Below are positions 37,486-48,537 of a DNA stretch of 64,000 nucleotides, piece by piece. Every line of letters begins with the position of its first letter. Positions within the stretch are counted from its first letter, which is position 1. The notes beneath the pieces were generated by a model that was not told the origin of the DNA, did no database searches, and saw nothing but the letters and a program-made list of their open reading frames with translations. A program made the position numbers and the translations under genes. Source of the DNA: Candidatus Neomarinimicrobiota bacterium (GTDB lineage Bacteria > Fidelibacterota > Fidelibacteria > Fidelibacterales > Fidelibacteraceae); the NCBI GenBank assembly GCA_021157965.1, contig JAGGVO010000059.1:1-64000 (forward strand), given 5' to 3'.

Positions 37486-37963
37486 ACGAATTGCTGTTTA
37501 TCCCGGGACCTTTGATCCCATCACCTATGGTCATCTGGATATTATTGAAAGAGCTGTAAACCTTTTTGATAAGGTGATTATAGCTATTGCTTTGAATAAA
37601 AATAAAACAGCTCTTTTCAGTGTGGATGAACGGAAAGAGATGGTAGAAAAATCCACAGAACATCTGAAACAGGTGGAAGTGGTGACTTTTCAGGGACTCA
37701 GTGTCCGTTTTTCAGAAAAAATGAATGCAATTGCTTTGATTCGTGGCCTAAGGGCTGTTTCCGACTTTGAATATGAATTTCAGATGGCGCTGATCAACCG
37801 AAAAATCGGTAAAAATACCGAAACGGTTTTTTTAATGCCGACTGAAAAAAATACCTATCTCAGTTCTTCCGTTGTCCGGGAAATTGCCTCTTTTCAGGGT
37901 GATGTATCCCCCTTTGTTCCGAAATATGTCAAACAGAAACTAGAGGAGAAATTCAAAAAATGA
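37475..37963 (+). CDS. coaD: Phosphopantetheine adenylyltransferase
   Basis: Penultimate step of coenzyme A synthesis. ATG 37475 after AGGAGTCAGG gives the standard [19 protein letters not shown] start with the T/HxGH nucleotidyltransferase motif; later [18 protein letters not shown] and [10 protein letters not shown] (S-S-x-V-R-E) are typical. 162 residues, hexamer-forming family. It overlaps rsmD and, by 4 bases, pta. Confidence 0.96.
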   Translation: MKNERIAVYPGTFDPITYGHLDIIERAVNLFDKVIIAIALNKNKTALFSVDERKEMVEKSTEHLKQVEVVTFQGLSVRFSEKMNAIALIRGLRAVSDFEYEFQMALINRKIGKNTETVFLMPTEKNTYLSSSVVREIASFQGDVSPFVPKYVKQKLEEKFKK

Positions 37964-38951
37964 ATCCACTTGAACACATTAGAAAACGTGCCATAGAAGA
38001 AACTGATATTCATCTTGTTCTTCCTGAAGGGAATGATCCCCGTGTTTTACAGGCTGCTGTAACCATTGAATCTGAGCATATTGCCCGGGTTACGGTTTTA
38101 GGAGATGAAAATCAGATATTAAAAAGCGCTTACGAAGCAGGTATCCAACCCAAATCACTACGCGTGATTAATCCATTGAATAGTGATTATCTTGAGGATT
38201 TCGGCCGGGAATATTATGAGCTGAGGAAGAAAAAAGGTATAAGTACTGATGTTGCTCTGGATGCAGTGAAGGATACTACATATTTTGGCGCCATGATGCT
38301 GCGGAAAGATCTGGCAGATGCCTGTATCAGTGGGGCGGTCAATGCAACATCCCATGTGGTAAGAGCTGCTGTCACCATCGTTAAAACCAAGCCCGGAATT
38401 TCCCTCATGTCCAGCGATTTTCTCATGTTCTCACCAGACGGAGATAAAATCTATTCCTTTGCGGATTGTGCCGTTAATCCCGATCCGAACAGTGAACAAT
38501 TAGCAGATATTGCTTATGCCACTGCCATGACTCATCAGCAAATTTTCAACGTGGAACCCATTGTATCTCTTTTGAGTTTCTCCACAAAAGGCAGTGCAGC
38601 CCACGATCTGGTTTACAAAGTTGAACGGGCCCTGAAAATCGCCCGGGAAAAATATCCTGATCTGAAAATTGATGGTGAATTGCAGCTGGATGCATCCATT
38701 GTTCCGGCTATCGGTGAAAAAAAAGCACCGGGCAGTCCTGTGGCCGGCTATGCCAATGTTCTTATTTTTCCGGATCTCAATGCTGGAAATATCGGTTATA
38801 AGCTGGTTCAGCGATTGGCAGGTTACAAAGCTGTTGGTCCTGTACTGCAGGGATTAAAGAAACCGATGCATGACCTGTCCAGGGGTTGCAGTGCGGAGGA
38901 TATTGTTAATCTGGCAGCGGTTACGGCTCTTCAGACATTGAGCAGGAGGTT

Positions 38952-38955
<4 letters not shown>
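37960..38955 (+). CDS. pta: Phosphate acetyltransferase
   Basis: Interconverts acetyl-CoA and acetyl phosphate; in a fermenter it leads to ATP via acetate kinase. The 331-residue short form (no N-terminal DRTGG regulatory domain) has IRVI-type substrate motifs, [34 protein letters not shown] and a C-terminal [20 protein letters not shown] then [15 protein letters not shown]. No ackA adjoins it. Confidence 0.95.
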
Positions 38956-40186
<1,231 letters not shown>

Positions 40187-40254
40187 ATATAGTAATATAT
40201 ATTGTAAATACTGAATTATATTTTAATTAAAAAGATGTTTCATTAGATTTCTTC

Positions 40255-41346
40255 ATGTTTGATCCTGAAAGCATTCTGAAAGTCATGTGTGTTGAAGGGA
40301 TGGGGCCACGGCTTTTTAGGACTCTCATAGAGCGATGGAAAACGCCCGAGGCAATCCTTTCTAATTTGGAAGGTGAAGAGGACACACTGCCTGGCCAGAT
40401 TATTCATTCCGTCCGGAAAAGAAACCATGAAAAGTTTTATGATATGCATCAGCAATGGATGAAAAAAAGTGGTGCAAAGATCATATCCTATGAAGATCCT
40501 GTATATCCGGACATATTGAAACATATATATGATCCGCCGCCGGTTCTGACCTGTTTAGGTAAATGGGATTCGTCAGACCGGAATGCCCTTGCCATTGTCG
40601 GGACCCGTCATCCTGATGTTTACGGTAAGCGGATCACCCGGGAACTGGCCCAGGCTGCCGTGGATTTGAATATCACTGTTGTCAGTGGTTTGGCAAAAGG
40701 TGTGGATTCCATTGCCCATTACACGGCGGTCCGCGCTAAAAAAAGAACCATTGCCGTATTGGGAACGCCGCCGCATATTATTTACCCGGCAGAAAACAAA
40801 GCTTTAGCCCGTCAGATTTGGCAAAACGGAGTTGTGTTGTCGGAATTTATCGTGGGGCATAAAACCACACCGGGGTGTTTTGTCCGGAGAAACCGCCTGA
40901 TCAGCGGATTATGCAGGGGTGTTATTGTTACCCAGGCCGGAGATTCCAGCGGTGCCCTTGCCACAGCCTATAGTGCCAATGAACAAAATCGCGAGGTGTT
41001 TGCTGTTCCGGGCAATGTTTTATCAGGTCATCATGAAGGATGTCACCGGCTTATAAAAAGCGGAGCAAAACTGGTGGAAAGATTCGAGGATATTTTGGAT
41101 GAACTTCCAGTCTTGAAATCCAAAGCATCCCAAATGAATCTCCTCGTGGAAGCTGCAGAAATGAAAAATATGACGGATACAGGCAAAGCCATTATGGATT
41201 GCTTAAGCCGTGAACCGGTCCACGTGGATCAAATCCTTGAAAAAACCCGACTAAATCATGGAAAATTGATGAGTGTTCTTCTTCAATTGGAATTAAAAGG
41301 ATATATTCAACAATTACCGGGTAAATTTTATATCCGGAAAATATAG
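40255..41346 (+). CDS. dprA: DNA-processing protein DprA
   Basis: Loads RecA on incoming single-stranded DNA during natural transformation. The 363-residue protein has an N-terminal HhH/SAM-like region, the Rossmann core (AIVGTRHPDVYGKRITREL, VVSGLAKGVDSIAHYTAV, GCFVRRNRLISGL, VFAVPGN, GCHRLIKSGAKLV) and a C-terminal winged helix (DQILEKTRLNHGKLMSVLLQ). Together with the ComEA-like gene upstream it argues for transformability, although dprA is also kept by many non-transformable bacteria. Confidence 0.95.
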   Translation: MFDPESILKVMCVEGMGPRLFRTLIERWKTPEAILSNLEGEEDTLPGQIIHSVRKRNHEKFYDMHQQWMKKSGAKIISYEDPVYPDILKHIYDPPPVLTCLGKWDSSDRNALAIVGTRHPDVYGKRITRELAQAAVDLNITVVSGLAKGVDSIAHYTAVRAKKRTIAVLGTPPHIIYPAENKALARQIWQNGVVLSEFIVGHKTTPGCFVRRNRLISGLCRGVIVTQAGDSSGALATAYSANEQNREVFAVPGNVLSGHHEGCHRLIKSGAKLVERFEDILDELPVLKSKASQMNLLVEAAEMKNMTDTGKAIMDCLSREPVHVDQILEKTRLNHGKLMSVLLQLELKGYIQQLPGKFYIRKI

Positions 41347-41358
41347 GGAAGAGATGTC

Positions 41359-42432
41359 ATGATATCACGACGAAAAACCCGTCTTGTACATGTTGGCAGT
41401 GTTGGGATTGGTGGTGATTCGCCCATTTCGGTTCAGAGTATGGTGAATACCCTTACAACCAATATAGACGAAACAGTATTTCAAATACACCGCCTTGAAG
41501 AAGCGGGATGTGCTCTTGTGCGTGTAACGGTCCCGGACAAAGCCTCAGCAAAAGCTTTACCTGCCATTTTGAAACGCATTTCCATTCCACTGGTGGCTGA
41601 TATCCATTTTGATTATCATTTGGCCCTTATGGCTGTAGATGCCGGTGTACAAAAAATCCGGATAAATCCCGGAAATATCGGATCCGGAAAACGAATCCGG
41701 GAAGTCCTGAGGGCGTGTGAATCGGCAAAAATCCCCATCCGGATTGGAGTAAATTCCGGTTCCCTTGAACGGGAGATTATGGAGAAATATGGTGAACCCA
41801 CAGCCCGGGGGATGGTTGAAAGCGGTGAAAAACATCTGAAGATTTGTTATGACTATGGATTTAAGGATGTGATTGTAGCCCTGAAATCATCGAATGTTTC
41901 CATGATGATTGAAGCAAACCGCTTATTTGCCGGGAAATATGATGTCCCCCTGCATCTGGGTGTTACAGAAGCGGGACCTAAGGGAAGTGGAACAATCAAA
42001 TCGGCCGTTGGCATAGGAACCCTTTTGGCGGAAGGTATTGGAGATACTCTCCGGGTATCCCTCTCTTCCGATCCTCTGGATGAAGTAAAAGCCGGTTATC
42101 AGATCTTAAAAGCGTTGGGACTTCAACGGCAGGGTGTTAATCTCATCAGTTGTCCGACCTGTGGCCGGATGAGTTTTGATCTTGTCCACATAGCATCTGA
42201 AATAGAAGCCCGCACATCACATATTAAAGATGCGATAAAAGTTGCAATCATGGGCTGTGTGGTAAACGGTCCGGGTGAAGCCCGTGAAGCGGATATCGGA
42301 ATAGCAGGTCTTGGCAGGGGGAAAGCCAGACTCTTCATTAAAGGAATTGAAAATGAAATAATTGATGAAGAGGATATTATACCCCGTGTGTTAGACGAAA
42401 TTGATCAGTTGATCAATGATGATATGCGTTGA
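41359..42432 (+). CDS. ispG: 4-hydroxy-3-methylbut-2-enyl diphosphate synthase (IspG/GcpE)
   Basis: Iron-sulfur enzyme of the non-mevalonate isoprenoid pathway. The 357-residue protein shows PISVQSMVNTLTTNIDET, VADIHFDYHLAL, KIRINPGNIG, and the 4Fe-4S cysteines in SCPTCGR and MGCVVNGPGEAREADIG. It is the two-domain bacterial form without the plant-type insert. Its 3' end overlaps the convergent TPR lipoprotein by 28 bases. Confidence 0.96.
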   Translation: MISRRKTRLVHVGSVGIGGDSPISVQSMVNTLTTNIDETVFQIHRLEEAGCALVRVTVPDKASAKALPAILKRISIPLVADIHFDYHLALMAVDAGVQKIRINPGNIGSGKRIREVLRACESAKIPIRIGVNSGSLEREIMEKYGEPTARGMVESGEKHLKICYDYGFKDVIVALKSSNVSMMIEANRLFAGKYDVPLHLGVTEAGPKGSGTIKSAVGIGTLLAEGIGDTLRVSLSSDPLDEVKAGYQILKALGLQRQGVNLISCPTCGRMSFDLVHIASEIEARTSHIKDAIKVAIMGCVVNGPGEAREADIGIAGLGRGKARLFIKGIENEIIDEEDIIPRVLDEIDQLINDDMR

Positions 42433-43493
42433 CGGACTTCATATTCGATACGAAGTGCTTTTTCTTCATCTCCGGTATGACGATATAAGTCGGATAATTT
42501 AACAAGCTGACGCAGTGTGTTGCTGTGTGTTTTTCCCCATAATGCTTCGCTGGTATTTACTGCCAGGATTTGGTAACTGACGGCTTTGAGTGGTTCATTC
42601 AATATCAGACTTAATTCCGATAATCCACTGTAAATTTTCTCCAGTTCCGGTGTATACACACCTGTTGTCGGGTCTAAAAGTCTTAAAGCCGATTCATAAT
42701 GGTTTCGGGCCGTGAGGACCGCTTTTTGTCCGCGCATGTTCCTGGCAGCAATCATGAGGAGTCTTGCCTGTTTCTGATTGGAAACTTCCTGCCCGTTTCG
42801 TGCAATTTCTAATCCCAGCTCAGCCGTTTGACGGCCCAAATGATATTCTCCCAGGTGAAAATAGACGGTTGACAGCAGATAGAGAGGATCCACCAACCGT
42901 GGAGAGGTGCTGCCGTAATGATTTTCCAGGATTCTGACAGCCCATTGGATATAATTCAGGGCGCTTTCATATTTTTCATACGACGTATAATATACAGCCT
43001 GATCAAAATAGAGCATTCCCAATTTGTCTGGTGCTAAATCCCCTTCATGTTTATGGATTTTCAGGTATTCCAGTAATTCGGCATTCATGGCAAGGGCTCC
43101 CCGGATATCATTCAGCCGGTGCAAAAAACGGCTGTAATCCCTGTAAATTGGATAAACCTGTTGAATATCTGCCCGGTCTGAATTCCGAATCAGGGACAGG
43201 CACCGGGAGTAAAAATGATCGGCAGTCTCATGCTTCTTCAATTGATCATTGATGGATGCCAGCAAATAGAGAGATTGTAAAATTCTGTATTGATCCACAT
43301 CTTTAAAATGCCTTGTGGCGTTTAGAGAAACCGAAGCATTATGTAATGCTTCCTGATACCGGTTTTGACGGTATAATATCTGTCCGCGGGCATAGGATTC
43401 ATCCCAGGATTCACGGGTATCACATCCGAACATAAGAAAAAGCAAAGTAAAAACGGTGAATCTACGTATCAGACTGTATTGTGTGTTTACCAT
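42405..43493 (-). CDS. TPR-repeat lipoprotein (second copy of this type)
   Basis: A 362-residue protein with a lipoprotein signal (hydrophobic stretch then lipobox L-M-F-G-C) followed by tetratricopeptide repeats from about residue 35 (YARGQILYRQNRYQEALHNA) to the C-terminus. Same plan and length as the protein at 18655-19776, including repeats matching the Nephrocystin/kinesin-light-chain spacing, so the two are likely paralogues. It is a lone gene; its 3' end overlaps ispG by 28 bases on the opposite strand. Confidence 0.82.
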   Translation of the reverse strand: MVNTQYSLIRRFTVFTLLFLMFGCDTRESWDESYARGQILYRQNRYQEALHNASVSLNATRHFKDVDQYRILQSLYLLASINDQLKKHETADHFYSRCLSLIRNSDRADIQQVYPIYRDYSRFLHRLNDIRGALAMNAELLEYLKIHKHEGDLAPDKLGMLYFDQAVYYTSYEKYESALNYIQWAVRILENHYGSTSPRLVDPLYLLSTVYFHLGEYHLGRQTAELGLEIARNGQEVSNQKQARLLMIAARNMRGQKAVLTARNHYESALRLLDPTTGVYTPELEKIYSGLSELSLILNEPLKAVSYQILAVNTSEALWGKTHSNTLRQLVKLSDLYRHTGDEEKALRIEYEVRQRISSLIN

Positions 43494-43670
43494 ACCAAAA
43501 TCCGGTAAATGTAATGGGTTCCGGGATTTGTCTTCATTGTTGAAATTTTCCTGAAAAGGATAGCCCCGGAAAGACAGTGTTTTTTATCCATAGGAACTGG
43601 TTCATGTGTGTAACTTTCAAAACAGGTTTTTTGCTGTTATATTTTAACCAATTTATTTACATTCATCACT

Positions 43671-43910
43671 ATGAAAAACGAACGTAAAAAACCGGAAATA
43701 ATTGAACGGATGGGGTTAACCCGGAAAAACCTGGCTATTTTTACTGCGGGTATTGTCAGCATTATTTTGGGCTATCTTTTCCTGGCCACCGGTAAAACCA
43801 ATGATGTGTGGTCTCTGACTGTCGGCCCGGTTTTGCTGGTTCTGGGATATGTTGTGCTCCTGCCTATTGCCCTTGCCTTTAAGGATAAAAGGCACCTTCC
43901 GGGGAAATAA
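43671..43910 (+). CDS. DUF3098-like small membrane protein
   Basis: A 79-residue protein with a basic N-terminus (KNERKKPEIIERMGLTRKN) and two hydrophobic helices (about 22-43 and 50-70), the plan of DUF3098 proteins common in Bacteroidota and relatives. Function unknown. Single-gene unit, with a terminator 15 bases after the stop. Confidence 0.7.
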   Translation: MKNERKKPEIIERMGLTRKNLAIFTAGIVSIILGYLFLATGKTNDVWSLTVGPVLLVLGYVVLLPIALAFKDKRHLPGK

Positions 43911-43923
43911 CTTTTTTCATGAA

Positions 43924-43958
43924 AAGAATCCGTTTTTACTGACACTACGGGTTCTTTT
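43924..43958 (+). terminator. Rho-independent terminator after the DUF3098-like gene
   Basis: AAGAATCCG pairs with CGGGTTCTT (one G-U pair) around a 15-base loop, followed by T-run. Confidence 0.65.
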
Positions 43959-44053
43959 TATGTTATCCCGTTTTTTTAGGGACAAATGGGTAAGACTGAT
44001 TTTGTCAAAACGTTCAGGATGCCGAATCAGATGGAACAGGAAACTGAAAATTC

Positions 44054-44710
44054 ATGTCTCAATCACAGCAAAAAAAGGCCATATTGTTCGATTTTGACGG
44101 GGTCGTTGTCAATTCCGAACAAATATATGAAGAATATACCCGGGATCGTTTTTTGCAGTATGGTATCCAGATTCCCCCGTCTGAATGGTCTCTCTTTAAG
44201 GGAATCAGTACGGATGTATTTTTCCAATTGGTGAAAAGCCGCTTCCTGCCTGATATTGATATTCAGGAGCTCAAGGATGAGTGGCAGGTTGGTTTGCGTG
44301 AAACCATGCGGAAAAAACTGGCTTATACACCCTATTTTTGTCATTTTTACCAGAAAATTTCTTCCTATTTTAAAACAGCACTTGTGACATCCTCTAAGCG
44401 GGAAATGATAGACTGGATTTTTCAGAACACCCTGATTGAAAATGTCTTTTCCCTCATTATCACGTCAGATGATGTGAAAAATACGAAACCTCATGCAGAA
44501 CCTTATTTGAGAGCATCAGAAAAACTCGGGGTAGCCATTCAGGACTGTATTGTGATTGAAGACAGCCTTCGGGGAATAAAAAGCGGGAAAGAATCCGGTG
44601 CTTTTGTTATTGCTATCACTACAACTCATTCCCGTTATGAAATACAGGATGCCGATTTGGTGATTGATTCATGGAACGATCTGAATCTGGAAAAATTATG
44701 GACTATATGA
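44054..44710 (+). CDS. HAD-superfamily hydrolase, beta-phosphoglucomutase-like
   Basis: A 218-residue HAD phosphatase/mutase: motif I ILFDFDGVVVNSE (nucleophile and acid/base aspartates), motif II LVTSSKREM, motif III lysine in KNTKPHAEPY, motif IV IEDSLRGIKSG. The helical cap sits between motifs I and II (subclass IA), as in beta-phosphoglucomutase and small sugar-phosphate phosphatases. Substrate not predictable. It overlaps the GNAT gene. Confidence 0.88.
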   Translation: MSQSQQKKAILFDFDGVVVNSEQIYEEYTRDRFLQYGIQIPPSEWSLFKGISTDVFFQLVKSRFLPDIDIQELKDEWQVGLRETMRKKLAYTPYFCHFYQKISSYFKTALVTSSKREMIDWIFQNTLIENVFSLIITSDDVKNTKPHAEPYLRASEKLGVAIQDCIVIEDSLRGIKSGKESGAFVIAITTTHSRYEIQDADLVIDSWNDLNLEKLWTI

Positions 44711-45273
44711 CAGATCAGACAATTGTTCTGACAGGTGATTTGGTTATCCTGACGAATCCTGACGACAGTCATGCCTCTTTCTTTTATGAGCTTGCCTCGA
44801 ATGAACAACTGAGGTATTACAGTTCTGACGAACCTTTTCAAAAACTGGAACCGGAAGAGTTTATCTACTATTATTTAACCCGCCTGATGTCGGCAACCAG
44901 GCACTATTTGCCCTTTGTTGTTATGGACAAAGATACCGGGCATCCAGTCGGGCAGATTCATGCAGGCCGGATTGATTGCGACAACAAGAACTGCATGATC
45001 GGCTTTGAAATTCATCCCCGGTACCAGCAGCGCGGTTATGGAAGCGATGCGGTGGAAACCATTCTGGATTATCTCTTTTTCGATTTGAAACTCCACCGTG
45101 TTGGAGCTGAAGTTTACGAATACAATATTGCCAGCCGGAAAGTTCTGGAGAAGCTCGGATTTTCCCGGGAAGGCAAACTGACAGAATGGCTTTACAGAAA
45201 GGAGAAATACTGGGATAAACTCCTCTATGGTATTCTCCGGCATGAATGGATAAATTCTGTTAATGATGAATAA
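44698..45273 (+). CDS. GNAT-family N-acetyltransferase (RimJ/RimL-like)
   Basis: A 191-residue acetyltransferase. Acetyl-CoA site region IGFEIHPRYQQRGYGSDAVE (Q/R-x-x-G-x-G/A) followed by LDYLFFDLKLHRVGAEVYEYN and KVLEKLGFSREGKL, which is the RimJ/RimL pattern; substrate unknown. ATG 44698 follows GGAAAAATT; ATG 44707 (overlapping the HAD stop as ATGA) is equally possible. Overlaps the MFS gene downstream. Confidence 0.87.
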   Translation: MDYMTDQTIVLTGDLVILTNPDDSHASFFYELASNEQLRYYSSDEPFQKLEPEEFIYYYLTRLMSATRHYLPFVVMDKDTGHPVGQIHAGRIDCDNKNCMIGFEIHPRYQQRGYGSDAVETILDYLFFDLKLHRVGAEVYEYNIASRKVLEKLGFSREGKLTEWLYRKEKYWDKLLYGILRHEWINSVNDE

Positions 45274-46495
45274 TAAGCTGTCCAGATATCTATTTTCATT
45301 CGATCGCCGTTTATGGATTCTCATGCTTGGCTGGTTTATCAGTTCTTTGGGATTTGGTGCGGTTGTCCCCTTTGTAAGTATCTACTTTCACACTGAACTG
45401 GGTGTCCCCATGAGTCTCATCGGCTCTTTTTTTCTGATTGCGGCGGTTTTACGGAGCAGTTCTCAAATTATAGGTGGTGAGTTATCGGACCGGATCGGAA
45501 GGCGTCGTTTGTTGATTATATCCCAGGTAAATCGGGCGGCGGTTTTTATTGCTACAGGTGTGGCCATCGCTCTCCAGGCAGGATTCTGGGTGATTGCCGG
45601 AATATTAATGATGAATTACTTGCTCTCATCCTATTTTCAGCCTGTAGCAAGTGCCATGATTGTGGACCTGGTTCCAAAAGAAAAAAGGGTGGAAGGGTAC
45701 TCCGTGCTCAGGACAGCAGGCAATGCCGGCTGGGGAACAGGCCCTGCCATTGGTGGATTTTTGGCTTATTACGGTTATGAGTACCTTTTTTATTTTTGCG
45801 GTATCAGTGCGCTGATCTCAGGTATCCTTATCTGGACTTTTGTCGGTGAAACTTTTCGGAAATCCGAAACTTCATCTACAGAATCTTTCATGGCCTCTTT
45901 CAGCGTCCTGAAGAATAATCCGACATTCAACATTTTTATGATATCCATACTACTCCTTTTCCTCACAATGGGACAGCTGGTTTCGACACTTTCGGTCTAT
46001 ATGAGCAAGATTCTGGAATTTTCTTCCCGGAATATCGGCTGGGTTTATACCTATAATGCTCTGCTTGTCATTCTTTTCCAGATTCCTGTCAGCCGAATGA
46101 TCCGGAAAATCAATATGTTCAAACTCATGATCGTCGCTTCGTTTCTTTATTTTATAGCTTATGCCCTGATGGGCTGGGTCCACACCTATTCGATGATCCT
46201 GCTGATGATTACAATTATTACAACCGGTGAAATTATTGGTGTCCCTACGGGAAACACAATTGTCAGTTATATGTCTCCCGAAGGAAAACACGGCCGATAT
46301 CAGGGCATATACAGTCTGGCGACAACGCTGGGCTGGTCTGTAGGCCCCTTTATCGGCGGTGTTAGCATGGATTTACTCCGGGATTCCAGAGTTTTGTGGT
46401 TTGTTCTATCCCTTTTCAGTTTTATGGCTATCTGGGGATTCTTATGGCTAAAAAGACATGAAAAAGCCTGCTGCGGGTCTGCTGAACCGTTATAA
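45263..46495 (+). CDS. Major facilitator superfamily transporter
   Basis: A 410-residue protein with twelve predicted helices. The MFS loop 2-3 signature is GGELSDRIGRRRLL, and the loop 8-9 region reads SRMIRKINMFKLM. Helix 5 has G-N-A-G-W-G-T-G-P-A-I-G-G-F, like the drug:H+ antiporter motif C region. Likely a drug or sugar exporter; substrate unknown. Start overlaps the GNAT stop; its own stop overlaps the convergent uspA by 6 bases. Confidence 0.88.
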   Translation: MMNNKLSRYLFSFDRRLWILMLGWFISSLGFGAVVPFVSIYFHTELGVPMSLIGSFFLIAAVLRSSSQIIGGELSDRIGRRRLLIISQVNRAAVFIATGVAIALQAGFWVIAGILMMNYLLSSYFQPVASAMIVDLVPKEKRVEGYSVLRTAGNAGWGTGPAIGGFLAYYGYEYLFYFCGISALISGILIWTFVGETFRKSETSSTESFMASFSVLKNNPTFNIFMISILLLFLTMGQLVSTLSVYMSKILEFSSRNIGWVYTYNALLVILFQIPVSRMIRKINMFKLMIVASFLYFIAYALMGWVHTYSMILLMITIITTGEIIGVPTGNTIVSYMSPEGKHGRYQGIYSLATTLGWSVGPFIGGVSMDLLRDSRVLWFVLSLFSFMAIWGFLWLKRHEKACCGSAEPL

Positions 46496-46951
46496 CATTT
46501 CAAATTTATGTTCCGGATCCCGAACCGTTAAAACCGGTACCGGTGATTTTCGAACCACTTTTTCTGTTGTTGATCCGAATAAAATATGTGAAATGCCTGT
46601 CAATCCGTGGGTTGACATGATAATGATATCAAATTTCTCCTCTTTGACACAGCGGATAATTTCTTCAAAGGACCGTCCATACCGGATGATAGGTGTCGCT
46701 TTTATCTTATCCGGAATTTTGTCCCGGATGATTTTATTCAGGGATTCCTGAGCGTATTCTCTGGACTTTTTTTCCAATTCTGCAATATCATAACTCTCCC
46801 AGGTGAAATCAGTTGGTACAATGATTGGTTCAATGACGTGCAGAAGACCGATTTCAGCTTTGAATTTTCCGGCAAATTCCACAGCATAAGTCAGGGCATA
46901 GCGGGCGTAATCGGAAAAATCAGTTGTTAAAAGGATTTTTTTTATTTTCAT
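46490..46951 (-). CDS. Universal stress protein UspA family
   Basis: A 153-residue single-domain Usp: N-terminal KILLTTDFSDYARYALTYAV, IIMSTHGLTG and the ATP-binding pattern G-x2-G-x9-S (HGLTGISHILFGSTTEKVV) then SPVPVLTV. It probably binds ATP. Strong AGGAGG upstream. Monocistronic. Confidence 0.92.
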   Translation of the reverse strand: MKIKKILLTTDFSDYARYALTYAVEFAGKFKAEIGLLHVIEPIIVPTDFTWESYDIAELEKKSREYAQESLNKIIRDKIPDKIKATPIIRYGRSFEEIIRCVKEEKFDIIIMSTHGLTGISHILFGSTTEKVVRKSPVPVLTVRDPEHKFEML

Positions 46952-47023
46952 GTTTATGTCCTCCTTTTAAAATTATAATATTAATAATTCTCTTTTAAAT
47001 CAACACGGAGTTTACAGAATAAT

Positions 47024-47060
47024 AAAAACACCCCGGCCGGAGAATGGTCGGGGTGCTTTT
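47024..47060 (-). terminator. Rho-independent terminator of the 2-oxoacid oxidoreductase operon
   Basis: CACCCCGGCC/GGTCGGGGTG stem (one G-U pair) around ggagaat; on the minus strand followed by TTTTT, on the plus strand by TTTT, so it may work both ways. Confidence 0.85.
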
Positions 47061-47094
47061 GAGAACGAAATGAAATAAATCACTTCGTCAGAAT

Positions 47095-48537
47095 TCACGC
47101 ATGTTTTTCCGGATATTCAAAGCCTGTTTTAAACGCTTTTTGATTAACATCATGAAATGCTTTGTTTTTCAGAATCAGGGGAAGAGCCCAACAGATATAA
47201 TTATCACTCAGGATCTTCTTTTTAAGATTTGCATAGATTCCCAGGACTATCATATTTGCGGCTTTTGTACTTCCAAGTTTATCTGCTATTTCAGTCGCCG
47301 GCAAGCCGATCACCGTCACATCATCCCGGGAGGGAGGTGTGTCTATCAGTCCACTATCGTATATAATCGTCCCGCCACTCACTACATCATTTTCAAATTT
47401 ATCGAGTGAAGGCTTATTCATGGCGATTAGAGTTGTTGGATTAGCAACCAGAGGGGCTCCGATTCGTTTATCGGAGATTTTTACGCTGCAATTAGCTGTT
47501 CCTCCCCGCATTTCAGGACCGTAGCTGGGGAGCCAGCTGACTTCGTATTGATGGCCCATGGCAACGTTGGCAATGACGTATCCCAAACTCAGAACTCCCT
47601 GACCGCCAAATCCGGCAATTTTCAATTCCTCATGAAAATTTGTTTTTTCCGGTGTGGGAACAGCATCTTCCTTTTCGGAAAAATGACTGATATCCATCAA
47701 TTTGTGGTAATCTTTGGGAGAGGGGTTCTCCTGTTTGATTATGATGGGTTCCCGTTCTTCGATGACATCTTTGAAAACCCCGGGGACGAAGTATTTAGAC
47801 AAAACTGAATCAATCCAGTTTTTAGCTTCCTGGGGCGTCATTTTCCATCCGGTGGGACATCCTGACAGGACTTCCACAAAAGAAAAGCCCTTATGGTCGA
47901 TTTGGGCTTTCAGGGCTTTTCTGACAGCCTTCCGGGTTTTGGCAATATTCCTGGCATCGGTCAGCATGCAGCGTTCAACATAGACTGGTGCTTCAAGGGT
48001 GGCGATGATTTCGGACATCCGGAGAGGAAATCCTTCACTGTTACTGTTTCTGCCATAAGGGGTGGTTGTTGTTTTCTGTCCAATCAATGTAGTCGGCGCC
48101 ATCTGCCCCCCGGTCATTCCATAAATCGCATTGTTGATGAAAAAGACGGTCATGGCTTCACCCCGGTTTGCCGCCTGGATGATTTCATTGGCACCGATGG
48201 CCGCCAGATCACCATCTCCCTGATACGAAATAAGAATGGAATCCGGGTTTGCCCGCTTGTAACCTGTCCCGACCGCCGGCGCCCGGCCATGGGCACTCTG
48301 AATGTTACCTGTATCAAAATAGTAATATGCAAAAACAGAACATCCTACAGGACTTACAACCACTGTTTTATCCTGGATACCGAAATCGGAAACAGCTTCG
48401 GCAATAAGTTTATGGAGAATTCCATGACCACAGCCCGGACAATAGTGGGTTGATTTTAATTCCGAACCCCCTTTTCGGGCAAAGGTGTCGTAAAAGGTCT
48501 CGGGTTTCTGCAGAACTTTATTGTGTTGAGTTGTCAT
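47095..48537 (-). CDS. 2-oxoacid:ferredoxin oxidoreductase, fused TPP (beta) and gamma subunits
   Basis: Residues 1-255 are the thiamine-diphosphate subunit: YCPGCGHG (32-39), [10 protein letters not shown], the TPP/Mg motif GDGDLAAIG...NN (107-136) and [13 protein letters not shown]. Residues about 304-480 are the gamma (acyl-CoA-side) domain starting [15 protein letters not shown] and containing [15 protein letters not shown]. In most organisms these are separate genes. With VorB-like alpha (48534) and the ferredoxin subunit (49600) it oxidises branched-chain or related 2-oxoacids to acyl-CoA, reducing ferredoxin. Overlaps the alpha gene by 4 bases. Confidence 0.92.
   Translation of the reverse strand: MTTQHNKVLQKPETFYDTFARKGGSELKSTHYCPGCGHGILHKLIAEAVSDFGIQDKTVVVSPVGCSVFAYYYFDTGNIQSAHGRAPAVGTGYKRANPDSILISYQGDGDLAAIGANEIIQAANRGEAMTVFFINNAIYGMTGGQMAPTTLIGQKTTTTPYGRNSNSEGFPLRMSEIIATLEAPVYVERCMLTDARNIAKTRKAVRKALKAQIDHKGFSFVEVLSGCPTGWKMTPQEAKNWIDSVLSKYFVPGVFKDVIEEREPIIIKQENPSPKDYHKLMDISHFSEKEDAVPTPEKTNFHEELKIAGFGGQGVLSLGYVIANVAMGHQYEVSWLPSYGPEMRGGTANCSVKISDKRIGAPLVANPTTLIAMNKPSLDKFENDVVSGGTIIYDSGLIDTPPSRDDVTVIGLPATEIADKLGSTKAANMIVLGIYANLKKKILSDNYICWALPLILKNKAFHDVNQKAFKTGFEYPEKHA

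Noticed and set aside
40255-41346. Proof of natural competence from dprA and the ComEA-like gene
   Set aside because: Both occur in many non-transformable bacteria; without comEC and pilus motors in view it remains an inference.
47893-48453. Plus-strand frame of 186 codons
   Set aside because: Antisense to the fused oxidoreductase subunit gene; no ribosome-binding site or motif.
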